A stretch of DNA of 64,000 nucleotides from Alcanivorax jadensis T9 (lineage in GTDB: Bacteria > Pseudomonadota > Gammaproteobacteria > Pseudomonadales > Alcanivoracaceae), in NCBI RefSeq assembly GCF_000756655.1, contig NZ_ARXU01000014.1, positions 1-64,000 on the forward strand, in the 5' to 3' direction. Position numbers and translations under genes: made by a program. Each line of letters starts with the position of its first letter. Positions within the stretch are counted from its first letter, which is position 1. Shown here in pieces: positions 43,931 through 53,043 of the stretch. Under the pieces are notes generated by a model. That model did not search any database and had not been told where the DNA came from. It saw nothing but the letters and a program-made list of their open reading frames with translations.

Positions 43931-45869
43931 GGTTTAGCCTCCGCTGACGCAGCCAGAGCAGCAGGGTGACGATCAGCAGCACGCCGGCCAGCCGCCATAA
44001 CAGGGGTGCCGGTGTTGCGGTGCTGGGCCAGGCGGTGCCATGAGGTGCCTGGTTGCGGACGGTGTCTTGCAGCAGGGGTTCATAGGCCGGGCGGGAGACG
44101 GTCTCTTCCACGGCGATAAAGCTGGTGTAGCGGCTGACCAGTTGATGGCGCAGGGCCACCTGGGTGATCTGCGGGGCGATATCGGTTTCCGGGGCACCCA
44201 GAGTGATGCGGTCCATCAGGTCGGCGATCTTACGCCGGGCCCACAGGCTGGCGGTGCCCGGGTGGTTACTGCTGACGGGCAGGGTGACCGCCTGCTGCCA
44301 GTGCTGGTGGCTGTAGCCGCTGACGGTAACCCGGTCGGTGGGGGCGGACAGTTTCATGGTCACCAGCAGGGGCTCACCGGCGTACAGATCTGGCAGCTTT
44401 TGCGGCCAGCGTTCGGCGACCACGTTGTCCGGGAGCTGCACCTGCAGGTTGCGCATCAGCGGTGATTCCAGGCGGCGGAAGAGCGTATCCATGCCCTGTT
44501 GGACCTGGTTCTGGTCGTTGATGTAGGTAAAGCTGCCGCGCCCGAACTGGGCGGCACGGGTCATGAAGTGGCTGTTGGGGGCGGAGCCGATGCCCACGGT
44601 GAACAGGCGCGCTTCACCGAGCTGTTCGTGCAGGGCGCGGAAAATACCGTTCTCGTTGCCCACGGCGCCGTCGGTGATAAAGATCACCTGGCGCAGGTAG
44701 CCGTCGCTGGTTGGCTGGGCCAGGGTGGCGCTGAGGGCGGGCAGCATGTGGGTGCCGCCACCGGCATGCAGGCTGTCCACGAAGCGTTGAGCCTGTTGGC
44801 GGCTGGCGTCGGTGACTGTGGCAGTTTGATCAAACAGCAGGGTGTGCTGGCTGTCGAAGTCGGTGATGTTGAAGCGGTCGCCGGGTTTCAGGCGTTGCAG
44901 GGCCAGCTGCAGGCTGGCCTTGGCCTGGCGCATGGGGGCGCCGCCCATGGAGCCGGAGCTGTCGATAATAAATAAGGTTTCCCGTGGCAGCGTTGTCACC
45001 TGCCCGGTTTCCGGCGGGACCACCATCAGCAGGGCGTAGTGCTCGCCATCGATCTCTTCGTGAAAGCTGGTGACCAGTGGTTCGCCCTTGTCTTCCAGTT
45101 CCCAGCTGAGCAGCAGATCCCGGTCCATGGGCACGGAGCCGCCTTTCGGGGTGATGGTGTAGTGTCTTCCGTGGCGTTGTGAGTGGATGGCGTGGCTGGG
45201 GCTACCCAGGGTTGCCAGGCGGTTGCCAGCGTCCAGATCAATGCGGATCGAAGCGGTGCCGGCCTCGGCCGGGCCGCCGGGGTTGGCCACGGTATTGCGC
45301 AGCAGCGAATCCAGGGGATGGGGCGTTTCCGTGGCTGGGGTGAAGCGCGGGGTCAGGGTGAGCGGCAGGCGCAATTGAAAGCGGCGTCCGTCCACGTTCA
45401 GGGTCTGCTGGTAATGCAGTTCCACCTGCACGGTTTCGCCGGGAGCGATATTGGCCACGGCGGTGGTGAACAGGTTGGGGCGCTGCTGGCTGACCAGGCT
45501 GGCTTTCTTGCCGCTGGCGCGGGCCTGACGATAAGCCTCTTCCGCCTCGGCTTTCCTGTCGATGCGGCCGACGATGCGTCTTTCTCCGACGGTCAGCACC
45601 ATGCCGTCCACGGCGGCGTTTTCCGGCAGAGGAAACAGATAACGGCCCTCACGAAACTGCTGGCTGGGATTGTGAAATCGTTGCGTCAGGGTGACCCGCG
45701 CCAGCGGGCCGCTGACGGTGATGTGAGCATCGGTATCGAGCAGGGTGGCGGCGGTAATGTCTCCCTGGTCATCGGCCAGCAGCAGCGCGCCGGTGGCGGC
45801 CTCGTCCTGCCAGTCCGCCTGGGCGGTGAGGGTCAGTAGCAATAGCGAGAAGAAAAGCGTCAGTTTCAT
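43917..45869 (-). CDS. Marine sortase target protein (VIT and vWA domains)
   Basis: The ATG at 45869 follows AGGAGGCCACC and gives 650 residues with a signal peptide. A VIT domain covers about 40-160 and a vWA domain about 300-470, with the MIDAS start FIIDSSGSMGG. The C-terminus is a sorting signal: a WPSTATP motif, a hydrophobic helix and RQRR. The motif departs from the LPxTA form common in these proteins. The protein should be displayed at the inner membrane or exported; its role is unknown. It is the likely substrate of the adjacent sortase. Confidence 0.9.
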   Translation of the reverse strand: MKLTLFFSLLLLTLTAQADWQDEAATGALLLADDQGDITAATLLDTDAHITVSGPLARVTLTQRFHNPSQQFREGRYLFPLPENAAVDGMVLTVGERRIVGRIDRKAEAEEAYRQARASGKKASLVSQQRPNLFTTAVANIAPGETVQVELHYQQTLNVDGRRFQLRLPLTLTPRFTPATETPHPLDSLLRNTVANPGGPAEAGTASIRIDLDAGNRLATLGSPSHAIHSQRHGRHYTITPKGGSVPMDRDLLLSWELEDKGEPLVTSFHEEIDGEHYALLMVVPPETGQVTTLPRETLFIIDSSGSMGGAPMRQAKASLQLALQRLKPGDRFNITDFDSQHTLLFDQTATVTDASRQQAQRFVDSLHAGGGTHMLPALSATLAQPTSDGYLRQVIFITDGAVGNENGIFRALHEQLGEARLFTVGIGSAPNSHFMTRAAQFGRGSFTYINDQNQVQQGMDTLFRRLESPLMRNLQVQLPDNVVAERWPQKLPDLYAGEPLLVTMKLSAPTDRVTVSGYSHQHWQQAVTLPVSSNHPGTASLWARRKIADLMDRITLGAPETDIAPQITQVALRHQLVSRYTSFIAVEETVSRPAYEPLLQDTVRNQAPHGTAWPSTATPAPLLWRLAGVLLIVTLLLWLRQRRLNHGTA

Positions 45870-45942
45870 GGTGGCCTCCTTGTGATGGAGGTCAGCATGG
45901 CAATGGAGCAAGGAGGCTTTGTGGGGATTGTGTGGGGAAGCA

Positions 45943-46085
45943 ATTAATAGTTAATGATGAATAATTAATAACGCGCGAAGCAGGCGCCTCTGTTTTTCTA
46001 ATGCATGAGGCCGCGTCTACGAGGTAGGCGCGGCCTCATGCGTTTGCTCTTGGTGCTCGCCTCAGCTCGCGAACTATTAATTGCC
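45943..46085. repeat. Composite inverted-repeat element E3
   Basis: The left arm CAATTAATAGTTAATGATG... and right arm ending GCGAACTATTAATTGCC enclose the 46003-46041 hairpin. It has the same plan as E1 and E2 with altered arms. It lies between the sortase target start and the gntR stop codon. Confidence 0.7.
46003..46041. terminator. Hairpin inside E3
   Basis: GCATGAGGCCGCGTCTAC pairs with GTAGGCGCGGCCTCATGC (one G-T pair in 18) across a 3-base loop. It is related in core sequence to the hairpins at 58 and 21066. It is likely the terminator of gntR. Confidence 0.6.
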
Positions 46086-46087
46086 TT

Positions 46088-46756
46088 TTAAGCCGCGTTG
46101 CGGCGTTTGGCGATGGCGCGCAGGACGATCTGGCACTGGTTTTCGCCGTATTCGCGGATGTCTGCTTCGGCATCGGCGGTGTTGCGGCCGACCACGTTGA
46201 TCAGCAAGCGCTTGAACAGCTGCAGAGAAACGTCGAACTCGGAGGTGTCTTCCTGCAGGGCGATAAAGGTGTAGCGCTTGAGCAGGGGGATCAGATCGAC
46301 GATGTCGGTGGCCAGGTAGCGGTTGTTGGCGAATCGTTCGGTGGCGATTTCCACAAAGCGGAACGCCAGCTGGTGGGCGGCGGGCAGGTCGTTGTTCTGA
46401 TAATGCTGGTCCAGCTGGGGCAGTAGCTCCACCAGGTCTTCTATCTGGCCGGGCATCCAGTTGCTGGCAGCCTGGCCGGCCAGCCGCGACAGGAGCATGA
46501 AAAGGAAGTCGTAAAGGTCGTGAACCTGCTCATCTGTGACGTCGCACACTCGTGCGCCCTTGCGCGGCTGCAACTCAATCAGGTGCTGCTTTTCCAGGAC
46601 ACGAAAGGCCTCGCGAAGTGAGTTGGTGCTCACATCAAGTTGCTTGGCCAGATCATTTTCCGGCAAACGAGCTCCGGGTGCCAGGGTGCCTGTGATGATT
46701 TGCTCGGCCAGGTGCTGGGCAATCTGCTCACTCAGGCTGACGGCTTTCAACGACAT
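46088..46756 (-). CDS. GntR-family regulator (FadR/FCD type) next to alkB
   Basis: This one-component repressor-like protein has 222 residues. The winged HTH appears as PENDLAKQLDVSTNSLREAFRVLEKQHLIELQPRKG (given here only by position, about 35-70), and an all-helical FCD-type effector domain follows (about 85-215). It is divergent from alkB, the arrangement known for alkB2 of A. borkumensis. The effector could be an alkane-derived fatty acid or acyl-CoA, an inference. It may bind the dyad at 46841-46857. Confidence 0.88.
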   Translation of the reverse strand: MSLKAVSLSEQIAQHLAEQIITGTLAPGARLPENDLAKQLDVSTNSLREAFRVLEKQHLIELQPRKGARVCDVTDEQVHDLYDFLFMLLSRLAGQAASNWMPGQIEDLVELLPQLDQHYQNNDLPAAHQLAFRFVEIATERFANNRYLATDIVDLIPLLKRYTFIALQEDTSEFDVSLQLFKRLLINVVGRNTADAEADIREYGENQCQIVLRAIAKRRNAA

Positions 46757-46825
46757 GAAAAGGTCCTTTTCGGCTTCGGCGGGAATTATCCTCCAAGGTC
46801 GATACTATGGCACTAAATGAGTTGT

Positions 46826-46857
46826 TTGACAATTCAAGAAATCAGGGATAACCTGAT
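46826..46857 (+). promoter_or_regulatory. alkB promoter and candidate GntR operator
   Basis: TTGACA (46826-46831) and a weak -10 TAACCT (46849-46854) are 17 bases apart. A perfect 6-bp inverted repeat ATCAGG-N5-CCTGAT (46841-46857) overlaps the -10, a position suited to repression. Both the promoter and the operator are predictions. Confidence 0.5.
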
Positions 46858-46907
46858 CCTCACATTGAAGACTGTTACTTTTGGCTTGAACTAGCGAGGT
46901 ATAAGCC

Positions 46908-48056
46908 ATGTTCGAGAGCATGAACGCTGACGTAATGCTAAAAATGAAAAAATACGGGTACCTGACTTTCTGGGCATTCATGGTGCCGCTTGTGCCTTTC
47001 TCGGCCTATGTGGGTGTGGATAGCGGCACTCAGGATTATTGGGCTTGGTTCATGTATGCCTTTATTTTCGGGATTATCCCGGTACTGGATTATCTGGTGG
47101 GGAAAGATCCGACCAACCCCAGTGAAGATGTGCAAGTCCCCAGCATGAGTGAAGAGATTTTTTACCGGGTGTCTGCCATCGCCATGGGCTTTGTGTGGAT
47201 CGCGGTGCTGTTTTACGCCGGCCATGTTTTCATGACCAATGATTACGGCCTGCTCGGCAAGATCGGTTGGATCGTGTCCATCGGTACCGTGGGCGGCATC
47301 ATTGCCATCAACCTGGGTCACGAGCTGATCCACAAGGACCCGAAGGTGGAAAACTGGATGGGTGGGCTGTTGCTGTCCACTGTGACCTACGCCGGCTTCA
47401 AGGTGGAGCACGTGCGTGGTCACCATGTCCATGTATCTACGCCGGACGATGCGTCTTCCAGCCGCTACAATCAGAGCCTGTATGACTTCCTGCCCAAGGC
47501 GTTTGTGCGCAACTTCAAGAATGCCTGGAGCCTGGAAAAGAAATACCTGGAGCGTAAGGGCAAGAAGAACATCAGCGTTCATAACGAACTGATCTGGTGG
47601 TACAGCATTTCTGCTTTGTTCGCGGCGACCTTCGGGCTGCTGTGGGGCTGGCAGGGTGTGGTGTTCTTCCTGGGCCAAAGCTTCTTCGCCGCACTGGCAC
47701 TGGAAATCATCAACTATATCGAACACTACGGTCTGCACCGTCGTGTGAACGATAAAGGTCGCTTCGAGCGGGTAACGCCGGCCCACAGCTGGAACTCCAA
47801 CTTCCTGCTGACCAACCTGGCCCTGTTCCAGCTGCAGCGTCACAGTGATCACCACGCCTATGCCAAGCGTCGTTATCAGGTGCTGCGTCACTACGAGGAA
47901 AGCCCGCAGCTTCCTGCCGGTTACGCCACCATGTACGTGCTGGCCCTGATCCCGCCGCTGTGGAAGAAAGTGATGAACCCGCGGGTGGAAGCCTACTACG
48001 AAGGCGAACTGGACCAGCTGTTCCGCGAGTCCAAGCGGGTGAACAATATCGCGTAA
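46908..48056 (+). CDS. alkB: Alkane 1-monooxygenase AlkB
   Basis: This non-haem diiron membrane enzyme hydroxylates the terminal carbon of medium-chain n-alkanes, using rubredoxin as electron donor. It has 382 residues and about six membrane helices. The histidine boxes are intact: HELIHK (138-143), EHVRGHH (167-173) and LQRHSDHHA (309-317). The AlkB signature NYIEHYGL is at 269-276. AGCGAGGT precedes the ATG. No rubredoxin or alcohol dehydrogenase genes are adjacent. Chain-length range cannot be fixed from sequence. Confidence 0.97.
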   Translation: MFESMNADVMLKMKKYGYLTFWAFMVPLVPFSAYVGVDSGTQDYWAWFMYAFIFGIIPVLDYLVGKDPTNPSEDVQVPSMSEEIFYRVSAIAMGFVWIAVLFYAGHVFMTNDYGLLGKIGWIVSIGTVGGIIAINLGHELIHKDPKVENWMGGLLLSTVTYAGFKVEHVRGHHVHVSTPDDASSSRYNQSLYDFLPKAFVRNFKNAWSLEKKYLERKGKKNISVHNELIWWYSISALFAATFGLLWGWQGVVFFLGQSFFAALALEIINYIEHYGLHRRVNDKGRFERVTPAHSWNSNFLLTNLALFQLQRHSDHHAYAKRRYQVLRHYEESPQLPAGYATMYVLALIPPLWKKVMNPRVEAYYEGELDQLFRESKRVNNIA

Positions 48057-48060
48057 AAGC

Positions 48061-48092
48061 AGTTAACAGTGAATCATGAATAGTTAACAGCT
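48061..48092. repeat. Left arm of composite element E4
   Basis: AGTTAACAGTGAATCATGA... ends TAGTTAACAGC and resembles the left arm of E1. The matching right arm (GCAACTATTAACTGTTAAC...) lies at 48731-48757, with a terminator and a cassette-like gene between them. Confidence 0.55.
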
Positions 48093-48097
48093 AGAAC

Positions 48098-48128
48098 AAA
48101 AAAGCCCCGGCAACCGCCGGGGCTTTTT
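48098..48128 (+). terminator. alkB terminator
   Basis: AAGCCCCGGC and GCCGGGGCTT form a stem around a 4-base loop, followed by TTTTT. Confidence 0.9.
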
Positions 48129-48205
48129 TGTGTCTGCGGAGCTGCTGTCAGAAGCGAGACTAGCGTCTGGCTTTGGCAGCTCTTCGCGCTTAAAGCTGCG
48201 TATTC

Positions 48206-48283
48206 GTTACGCCCATCACTTCGGGCGGGCCAGCGGGTGGTTACGGCAGGAGTCGTGATGTTGCCTGGCGCCGCTTGTTATGC
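48206..48283 (-). other. Degenerate attC-like site 3
   Basis: On the minus strand it opens GCATAACAAGCGGCGCCAGG and ends near GGGCGTAAC, with CATCAC/GTGATG pairing inside. The R' end lacks one T of the consensus GTTA. Support comes mainly from the exact match of GCATAAC to GTTATGC at the other end of the unit. Confidence 0.45.
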
Positions 48284-48649
48284 ATTTCTCTCTAGAACCT
48301 CTAAAACCACATTTTTAGAGCTAGTCCAGATGCGTAGTTCTTGGCCGAGATACTTTGGCGATTTATAAAGCACGCCATTGGATAAAACTCCGTCGCCTCT
48401 CTCAACCTTTACGCTATTTCTTGGGATGGTGTAACAGCCACCTAGGCACTTGATAACAATGAAGTCATCATAGATGGAATGACGAACTAATGGCCAAGTG
48501 TAGTTCATCATTCCAATCCTTCCGCCACAGATTTCTTCAAACTGCGGGGTTAAACCAACTTCTTTATCGGTACGAGACTTGGGTGAGCGAACGGCCCACA
48601 CTGCCAGAATGATAAAAAGCCCCACGAATGCCAGCGGAATGAAAGCCAT
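48278..48649 (-). CDS. Cassette-borne membrane-anchored protein (123 aa)
   Basis: The 123 residues have one N-terminal membrane helix (about 4-22), then a soluble domain with Cys at CGGRIG and CLGGCYTIP. No family is recognised. The stop codon lies within the attC-like end box, and the A+T content is higher than in alkB and trkH. This fits horizontal acquisition as a single cassette. Confidence 0.6.
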   Translation of the reverse strand: MAFIPLAFVGLFIILAVWAVRSPKSRTDKEVGLTPQFEEICGGRIGMMNYTWPLVRHSIYDDFIVIKCLGGCYTIPRNSVKVERGDGVLSNGVLYKSPKYLGQELRIWTSSKNVVLEVLERNA

Positions 48650-48730
48650 AAGGGATAACCTATGTGGACTGCATAACGGTGCGGTTTTGTTGGCGTGGGC
48701 ACGGCCTTTCCGTTGGCAGGGCTCCCCACG

Positions 48731-48757
48731 CGCAACTATTAACTGTTAACTAGTAAC
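48731..48757. repeat. Right arm of composite element E4
   Basis: CGCAACTATTAACTGTTAAC and following bases end TAACTGC just before the trkH stop codon. The same right boundary occurs near the stop codons of pilU and gntR. Confidence 0.6.
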
Positions 48758-48764
48758 TGCCCTT

Positions 48765-50216
48765 TTATTGTCGCCAGAACATGGGCGTAAACAGCACCAG
48801 CAGGGTAAATACTTCCAGTCGCCCGGCCACCATCAGTACCGTCATCATCCACTTGGCGCTGTCGGTAATGTTGGCAAAACCGCCGCCGACCTGGCCGATA
48901 CCTACACCCAGGTTATTGAGGCTGGCGGCCACGGCACTGACGGCGGTGGTCAGGTCCATGCCGGTCATGGTGAACAGCAGGGTGAAGATGACCGAGAGGG
49001 TGATGTAGACCCCGACAAAGCCCCACACGGCCTGTAATACCCGATCCGGGACCGAGTGGCGGCCAAAGCGAAGGGCAAAGATGCCGTTGGGATAAATCAG
49101 CCGACGCAACTCGCGCACGCTGTGATGGAATACCAGGGCGGCTCGCACTGCTTTCATGCCGCCGCCGGTGGAACCGGCGCAGCCGCCGATGAAGCTGGTG
49201 AAGATCAGCAGGTAAGGAATAAAGCCCGGCCAGGCGGCGGCGTTGGTGCTGGTGAGCCCGGTGCCGGTGCTGAAGGAAGCTACCTGGAAAGCGGAGTGGC
49301 GCAGTGCATCATCGGCAGTCACATCCACCTCGAAGGCCAGCAAGCCGACGGTAATCAGCCCGGTGTAAAGCAGGAACAGGGTCATGAAAAAGCGGAATTC
49401 AGGATCAAGAATATAGGCGATCAATGAGCGCCCCCGCCAGACGGCAAAGTGCAGGGCAAAATTGACGCCGCCGATCAGAATGAACAGGGTGGCGGTCCAG
49501 TCGATCCAGGGGTTGTCCCAGTAGGCCATGGAGGCGTCGTGGGTGGAAAAGCCGCCGGTGGCCACGGTGCTGAAGCTGTGGCAGATGGCATCAAAGATGG
49601 TCATCCCCGCTGCCCAATAAAGCACGGCACAGGCGACGGTGATAAACAGGTAGAGCAACCACAGGGCCTTGGCCGTTTCGGCGATGCGCGGGGTGAGCTT
49701 GGCATCCTTCATGGGGCCGGGGATTTCTGCCTTGTAAAGCTGCATGCCACCCACGCCGAGCATGGGAAGAATGGCAACGGCCAGCACTACCACGCCCATA
49801 CCACCCAGCCACTGCAGTTGCTGGCGGTAGAAAAGAATCGATTTAGGCAGGAAATCGATGCCGGAAAGGATGGTGGCACCGGTGGTGGTCAGCCCTGACA
49901 TGGATTCGAACACGGCATCGGTGAAGCCGACGGGGACGTCATTACTGATATACAGTGGCAGGGCCCCGATCAAACCCAGTACCGACCAGAACAGGGTCAC
50001 CACCAGAAAGCCGTCGCGGGTCTGCAGTTCTTCCTTGTGCTTGAAGAAGGGGAGCCACAGGGCCAGCCCCAACAGCAGGGTGATCACGAATGACACCAGG
50101 AAGGGGCCTTCGCTGCCTTCCTGATACCAGTAGGACACGGCCACCGGCGGCATCATGGTGAAGCTGAACACCACCAGTAGCAGGCCGAGAATTTTCGAGA
50201 TCAGTGCAAAATGCAT
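48765..50216 (-). CDS. trkH: Trk potassium uptake membrane subunit TrkH
   Basis: TrkH forms the K+ channel/transporter of the Trk system, gated by TrkA. The 483 residues contain four pore-loop repeats with family-typical segments including SGLTTTGATIL, FSTVATGGFSTHD, FSTGTGLTSTNAA and SLNNLGVGIGQVGG. It follows trkA after 21 bases in one operon. It could be TrkI in other nomenclature; the TrkA next door favours TrkH. Confidence 0.94.
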   Translation of the reverse strand: MHFALISKILGLLLVVFSFTMMPPVAVSYWYQEGSEGPFLVSFVITLLLGLALWLPFFKHKEELQTRDGFLVVTLFWSVLGLIGALPLYISNDVPVGFTDAVFESMSGLTTTGATILSGIDFLPKSILFYRQQLQWLGGMGVVVLAVAILPMLGVGGMQLYKAEIPGPMKDAKLTPRIAETAKALWLLYLFITVACAVLYWAAGMTIFDAICHSFSTVATGGFSTHDASMAYWDNPWIDWTATLFILIGGVNFALHFAVWRGRSLIAYILDPEFRFFMTLFLLYTGLITVGLLAFEVDVTADDALRHSAFQVASFSTGTGLTSTNAAAWPGFIPYLLIFTSFIGGCAGSTGGGMKAVRAALVFHHSVRELRRLIYPNGIFALRFGRHSVPDRVLQAVWGFVGVYITLSVIFTLLFTMTGMDLTTAVSAVAASLNNLGVGIGQVGGGFANITDSAKWMMTVLMVAGRLEVFTLLVLFTPMFWRQ

Positions 50217-50237
50217 GCGCTGGCGTGGCCTCGGCCG

Positions 50238-51614
50238 TTAGAAGAAGGTAAACCCGACCTGGAACAGTTTTTCCACGTCCCGGGTGCGGCGTTTGTCGAT
50301 CAGGAACAGGATCACGTGATCATCCGGTTCGATCACCACGTCATCGTGGGCAATCAGCACCTTTTCGCCGCGCACGATGGCACCGATGGTGGTGCCTTCC
50401 GGCAGGTCGATGTCTTCAACGGCGCGGCCCACCACTTTCGAGGATTTGCTGTCCCCGTGAGCAATCGCCTCGATGGCTTCCGCTGCACCCCGGCGCAGGG
50501 AATAGACGTTGACCACATCACCCCGCCGTACATGGCTGAGCAGGCTGCCGATGGTGGATTGCTGGGGCGAGATGGCGATATCGATATCGTGGCCCTGGAC
50601 CAGATCCACGTAGGCCGGGTTGGAGATCAGCGTCATCACCTTTCGCGCGCCCAGCCGCTTGGCCAGTAATGAAGCCATGATGTTGGCTTCGTCATCGTTG
50701 GTGAGGGCGCAGAACACGTCGGTATTTTCGATGTTGGCTTTGAGCAGTTCGTCCCGGTCTGTGGCGAGCCCTTGTAACACCACAGTCTGATGCAGTTTTT
50801 CGCCGAGCCATTCCGCGCGGCCGGGGCTGCGCTCAAGAACTTTCACGTTGTAACGGTGCTGGATGCTCTTGGCGAGCCGGTAACCGATGTTGCCGCCGCC
50901 GGCAATCAGAATGCGTTTGTAGTTGTGCTCCAGACGGCGCAATTCACTCATCACCGCACGGATATCGTTCTTGGCGGCGATGAAGAAGACTTCATCATCC
51001 GCTTCGATCACCGTGTTGCCTTCGGGAATGATGGGCCGGCCGCGGCGGAAGATGGCGGCCACCCGGGTGTCCACATTGGGCATGTGCTTGCGCAGTTCGC
51101 GCAGCTCGTTGCCCACCAGTGGCCCGCCGTAGTAAGCGCGCACGGCCACCAGCTGTACCCGGCCACCGGCAAAGTTCACCACCTGCAGGGCGCCGGGGTG
51201 CTCGATAAGCCGCTTGATATAGTCGGTGACCACCTGCTCGGGGCTGATGATCACATCAATGGGCAGGGCGTTTTCGTTGAACAGCTTGTCGGACCGGCTG
51301 GTGTAGTGGGCGGTGCGGATACGGGCGATTTTGGAGGGCGTGCGGAACAGGGAGTAGGCCACCTGACAGGCGATCATGTTCACCTCGTCGGAGTTGGTGA
51401 CCGCGATCAGCATGTCTGCGTCTTCGGCGCCGGCATTCTTGAGCACCGCCGGATAGCAGCCCATGCCGCGCACGGTACCGATATCCAGGCGATCGCCCAG
51501 TTCGCGCAGCCGTTCCGCATCGGTATCGATGACGGTGATGTCGTTGCGCTCGTTGGCCAGGTTCTCGGCCAGGGTGCCGCCCACCTGGCCGGCACCGAGA
51601 ATAATGATCTTCAT
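50238..51614 (-). CDS. trkA: Trk potassium transporter gating protein TrkA
   Basis: TrkA is the peripheral NAD(H)/ATP-binding RCK ring subunit that controls TrkH. The 458 residues have two RCK-N/RCK-C pairs. The first Rossmann loop is [19 protein letters not shown], the second [17 protein letters not shown]. The gene order trkA-trkH downstream of rsmB-fmt matches Pseudomonas. It lies 124 bases after rsmB. Confidence 0.95.
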   Translation of the reverse strand: MKIIILGAGQVGGTLAENLANERNDITVIDTDAERLRELGDRLDIGTVRGMGCYPAVLKNAGAEDADMLIAVTNSDEVNMIACQVAYSLFRTPSKIARIRTAHYTSRSDKLFNENALPIDVIISPEQVVTDYIKRLIEHPGALQVVNFAGGRVQLVAVRAYYGGPLVGNELRELRKHMPNVDTRVAAIFRRGRPIIPEGNTVIEADDEVFFIAAKNDIRAVMSELRRLEHNYKRILIAGGGNIGYRLAKSIQHRYNVKVLERSPGRAEWLGEKLHQTVVLQGLATDRDELLKANIENTDVFCALTNDDEANIMASLLAKRLGARKVMTLISNPAYVDLVQGHDIDIAISPQQSTIGSLLSHVRRGDVVNVYSLRRGAAEAIEAIAHGDSKSSKVVGRAVEDIDLPEGTTIGAIVRGEKVLIAHDDVVIEPDDHVILFLIDKRRTRDVEKLFQVGFTFF

Positions 51615-51738
51615 GCGCTTTGCTGTCTCTCCAGTCCCCGAACAGCGCGATTCCCTTCCCTGTAAGACCAGGGGAGGATTGATGCCTCGAGCGGCGCTCT
51701 TACACGACTTTTCTCACAAAGGAGAAAACGCTGCCCGC

Positions 51739-53043
51739 TCAAGTGTCCTTTCGCAGGCACGCCAGATAGAAACCGTCTGGGCCATGGTGTTGCGGGAACA
51801 GCTGCCATCCCGCGCTGACCATTGTGGCCTCTTCCGGCCGTGGCGTCACATCCCGGGCCTGTGGCTGGCGTTGCAGGAAGGCGCTGACCTGATGATCGTT
51901 TTCATCCCGCAGTACCGAACAGGTGGCATACACCAGCATGCCGCCGGGTTTGAGCAGCGGCCATAGTGCATCCAGCATGCGCGCTTGTAAATCAACCAGT
52001 GCGTGGATGTCGGACGCTTTACGATGCCATTTCACATCCGGCTGGCGGCGCAGGATGCCGGTGGCGGAGCAGGGGGCATCGAGCAGGATGGCGTCGAAGG
52101 GGGTGCCGTCCCACCAGCTTGACGGGTTGCTGGCATCGCCTTGCAGCAGGGTGACCTCGGCACTGAGGCGGGCCAGGTTCTCCTTGATGCGAGTCAGTCG
52201 CTTGCCTTCCAGCTCCAGGGCGACCAGCTCCGCGTCGGGGAATTTCTCGCAGAGCTGGCCGGTCTTGCCGCCAGGTGCAGCACAGGCATCCAGGATGCGG
52301 CCGGTGGGTGGACACTGAAGGACTTCGCCGGGCAGCTGGGCGGCTTCGTCCTGCACCGACAGGGCGCCCTGTTCAAAACCTGGCAGCTGGAATACCGGGC
52401 GGGCCGGGCTCAGGTAGACGCTCCAGGGGGACAGCTCGCCGGGGCGGGCGCCGTCGCCGAGGGCGGCAATGGCTCCGGCGCGCTGCTGCTGGCGCCGGTT
52501 CACTCGCAGGGTGAAGGGCGGTGTTTGCAGGTTGGCCCGGGCCATGGCTTCCGCGTCGGCGGGCCAGTCTTGCTGCCAGCGCTTGAATAGCCAGTCCGGC
52601 AGGCTGAGCTGGATGTTGGGGTTGGCGTCGGCGACGGCCTCATCCATCGTCAGTTTGCTGGCCTTGCGGAGAATGGCATTGCTGAGCCCGGCGGCCCAGG
52701 GGGCTTTCAGTTTGCGACACAGCTGTGGGTAGGCGTTGACGATGGCGTGGGCGGGGCGCTCGCTGAACCACAGTTCGTAGAGCCCGGCGAGTAACGCTAG
52801 CCGCACCGGTTGGGCGCTGGCTTTAAGGGGTTTGCCCAGTTGCTGGTTGAGCCAGTGGTTGAGCGGACGCAGGTGGCGGCAGACGCCGAAGCAGATATCG
52901 CGCATCAGGCCGCCGTCGGCGCCCTGCAGGGGAAAGTCACGCAGCACTTCGCGCAGGCTTTCCCCGTCGCCTTTACCGGGCAGTACCCTGTTGAGGACAC
53001 GTACCGCGGTCAGGCGCGGGTCAGACGTTGTCAATGGAGTCAC
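51739..53043 (-). CDS. rsmB: 16S rRNA m5C967 methyltransferase RsmB
   Basis: RsmB methylates C967 of 16S rRNA using S-adenosylmethionine. The 434 residues comprise a NusB-like N-terminal domain (about 1-145) and a Rossmann methyltransferase domain. The SAM motif DACAAPGGKTGQL and the two catalytic Cys in LLDAPCSATG and VYATCSVL are present. The start is GTG (53043), overlapping fmt by 23 bases. Confidence 0.94.
   Translation of the reverse strand: MTPLTTSDPRLTAVRVLNRVLPGKGDGESLREVLRDFPLQGADGGLMRDICFGVCRHLRPLNHWLNQQLGKPLKASAQPVRLALLAGLYELWFSERPAHAIVNAYPQLCRKLKAPWAAGLSNAILRKASKLTMDEAVADANPNIQLSLPDWLFKRWQQDWPADAEAMARANLQTPPFTLRVNRRQQQRAGAIAALGDGARPGELSPWSVYLSPARPVFQLPGFEQGALSVQDEAAQLPGEVLQCPPTGRILDACAAPGGKTGQLCEKFPDAELVALELEGKRLTRIKENLARLSAEVTLLQGDASNPSSWWDGTPFDAILLDAPCSATGILRRQPDVKWHRKASDIHALVDLQARMLDALWPLLKPGGMLVYATCSVLRDENDHQVSAFLQRQPQARDVTPRPEEATMVSAGWQLFPQHHGPDGFYLACLRKDT

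Larger units (their letters stand above)
48206..48676 (-). mobile_element. Cassette-like unit 3
   Basis: The unit lies between alkB and trkH. Its upstream box GTTATGC (48677-48671 on the minus strand) is the reverse complement of GCATAAC (48283-48277) at its downstream end, just as in cassettes 1 and 2. It occurs within the arms of repeat E4. Confidence 0.5.

Noticed and set aside
45870-45911. 14-codon upstream start for the sortase target
   Set aside because: It would place the AGGAGG site inside the coding region and lose the signal peptide at the N-terminus.
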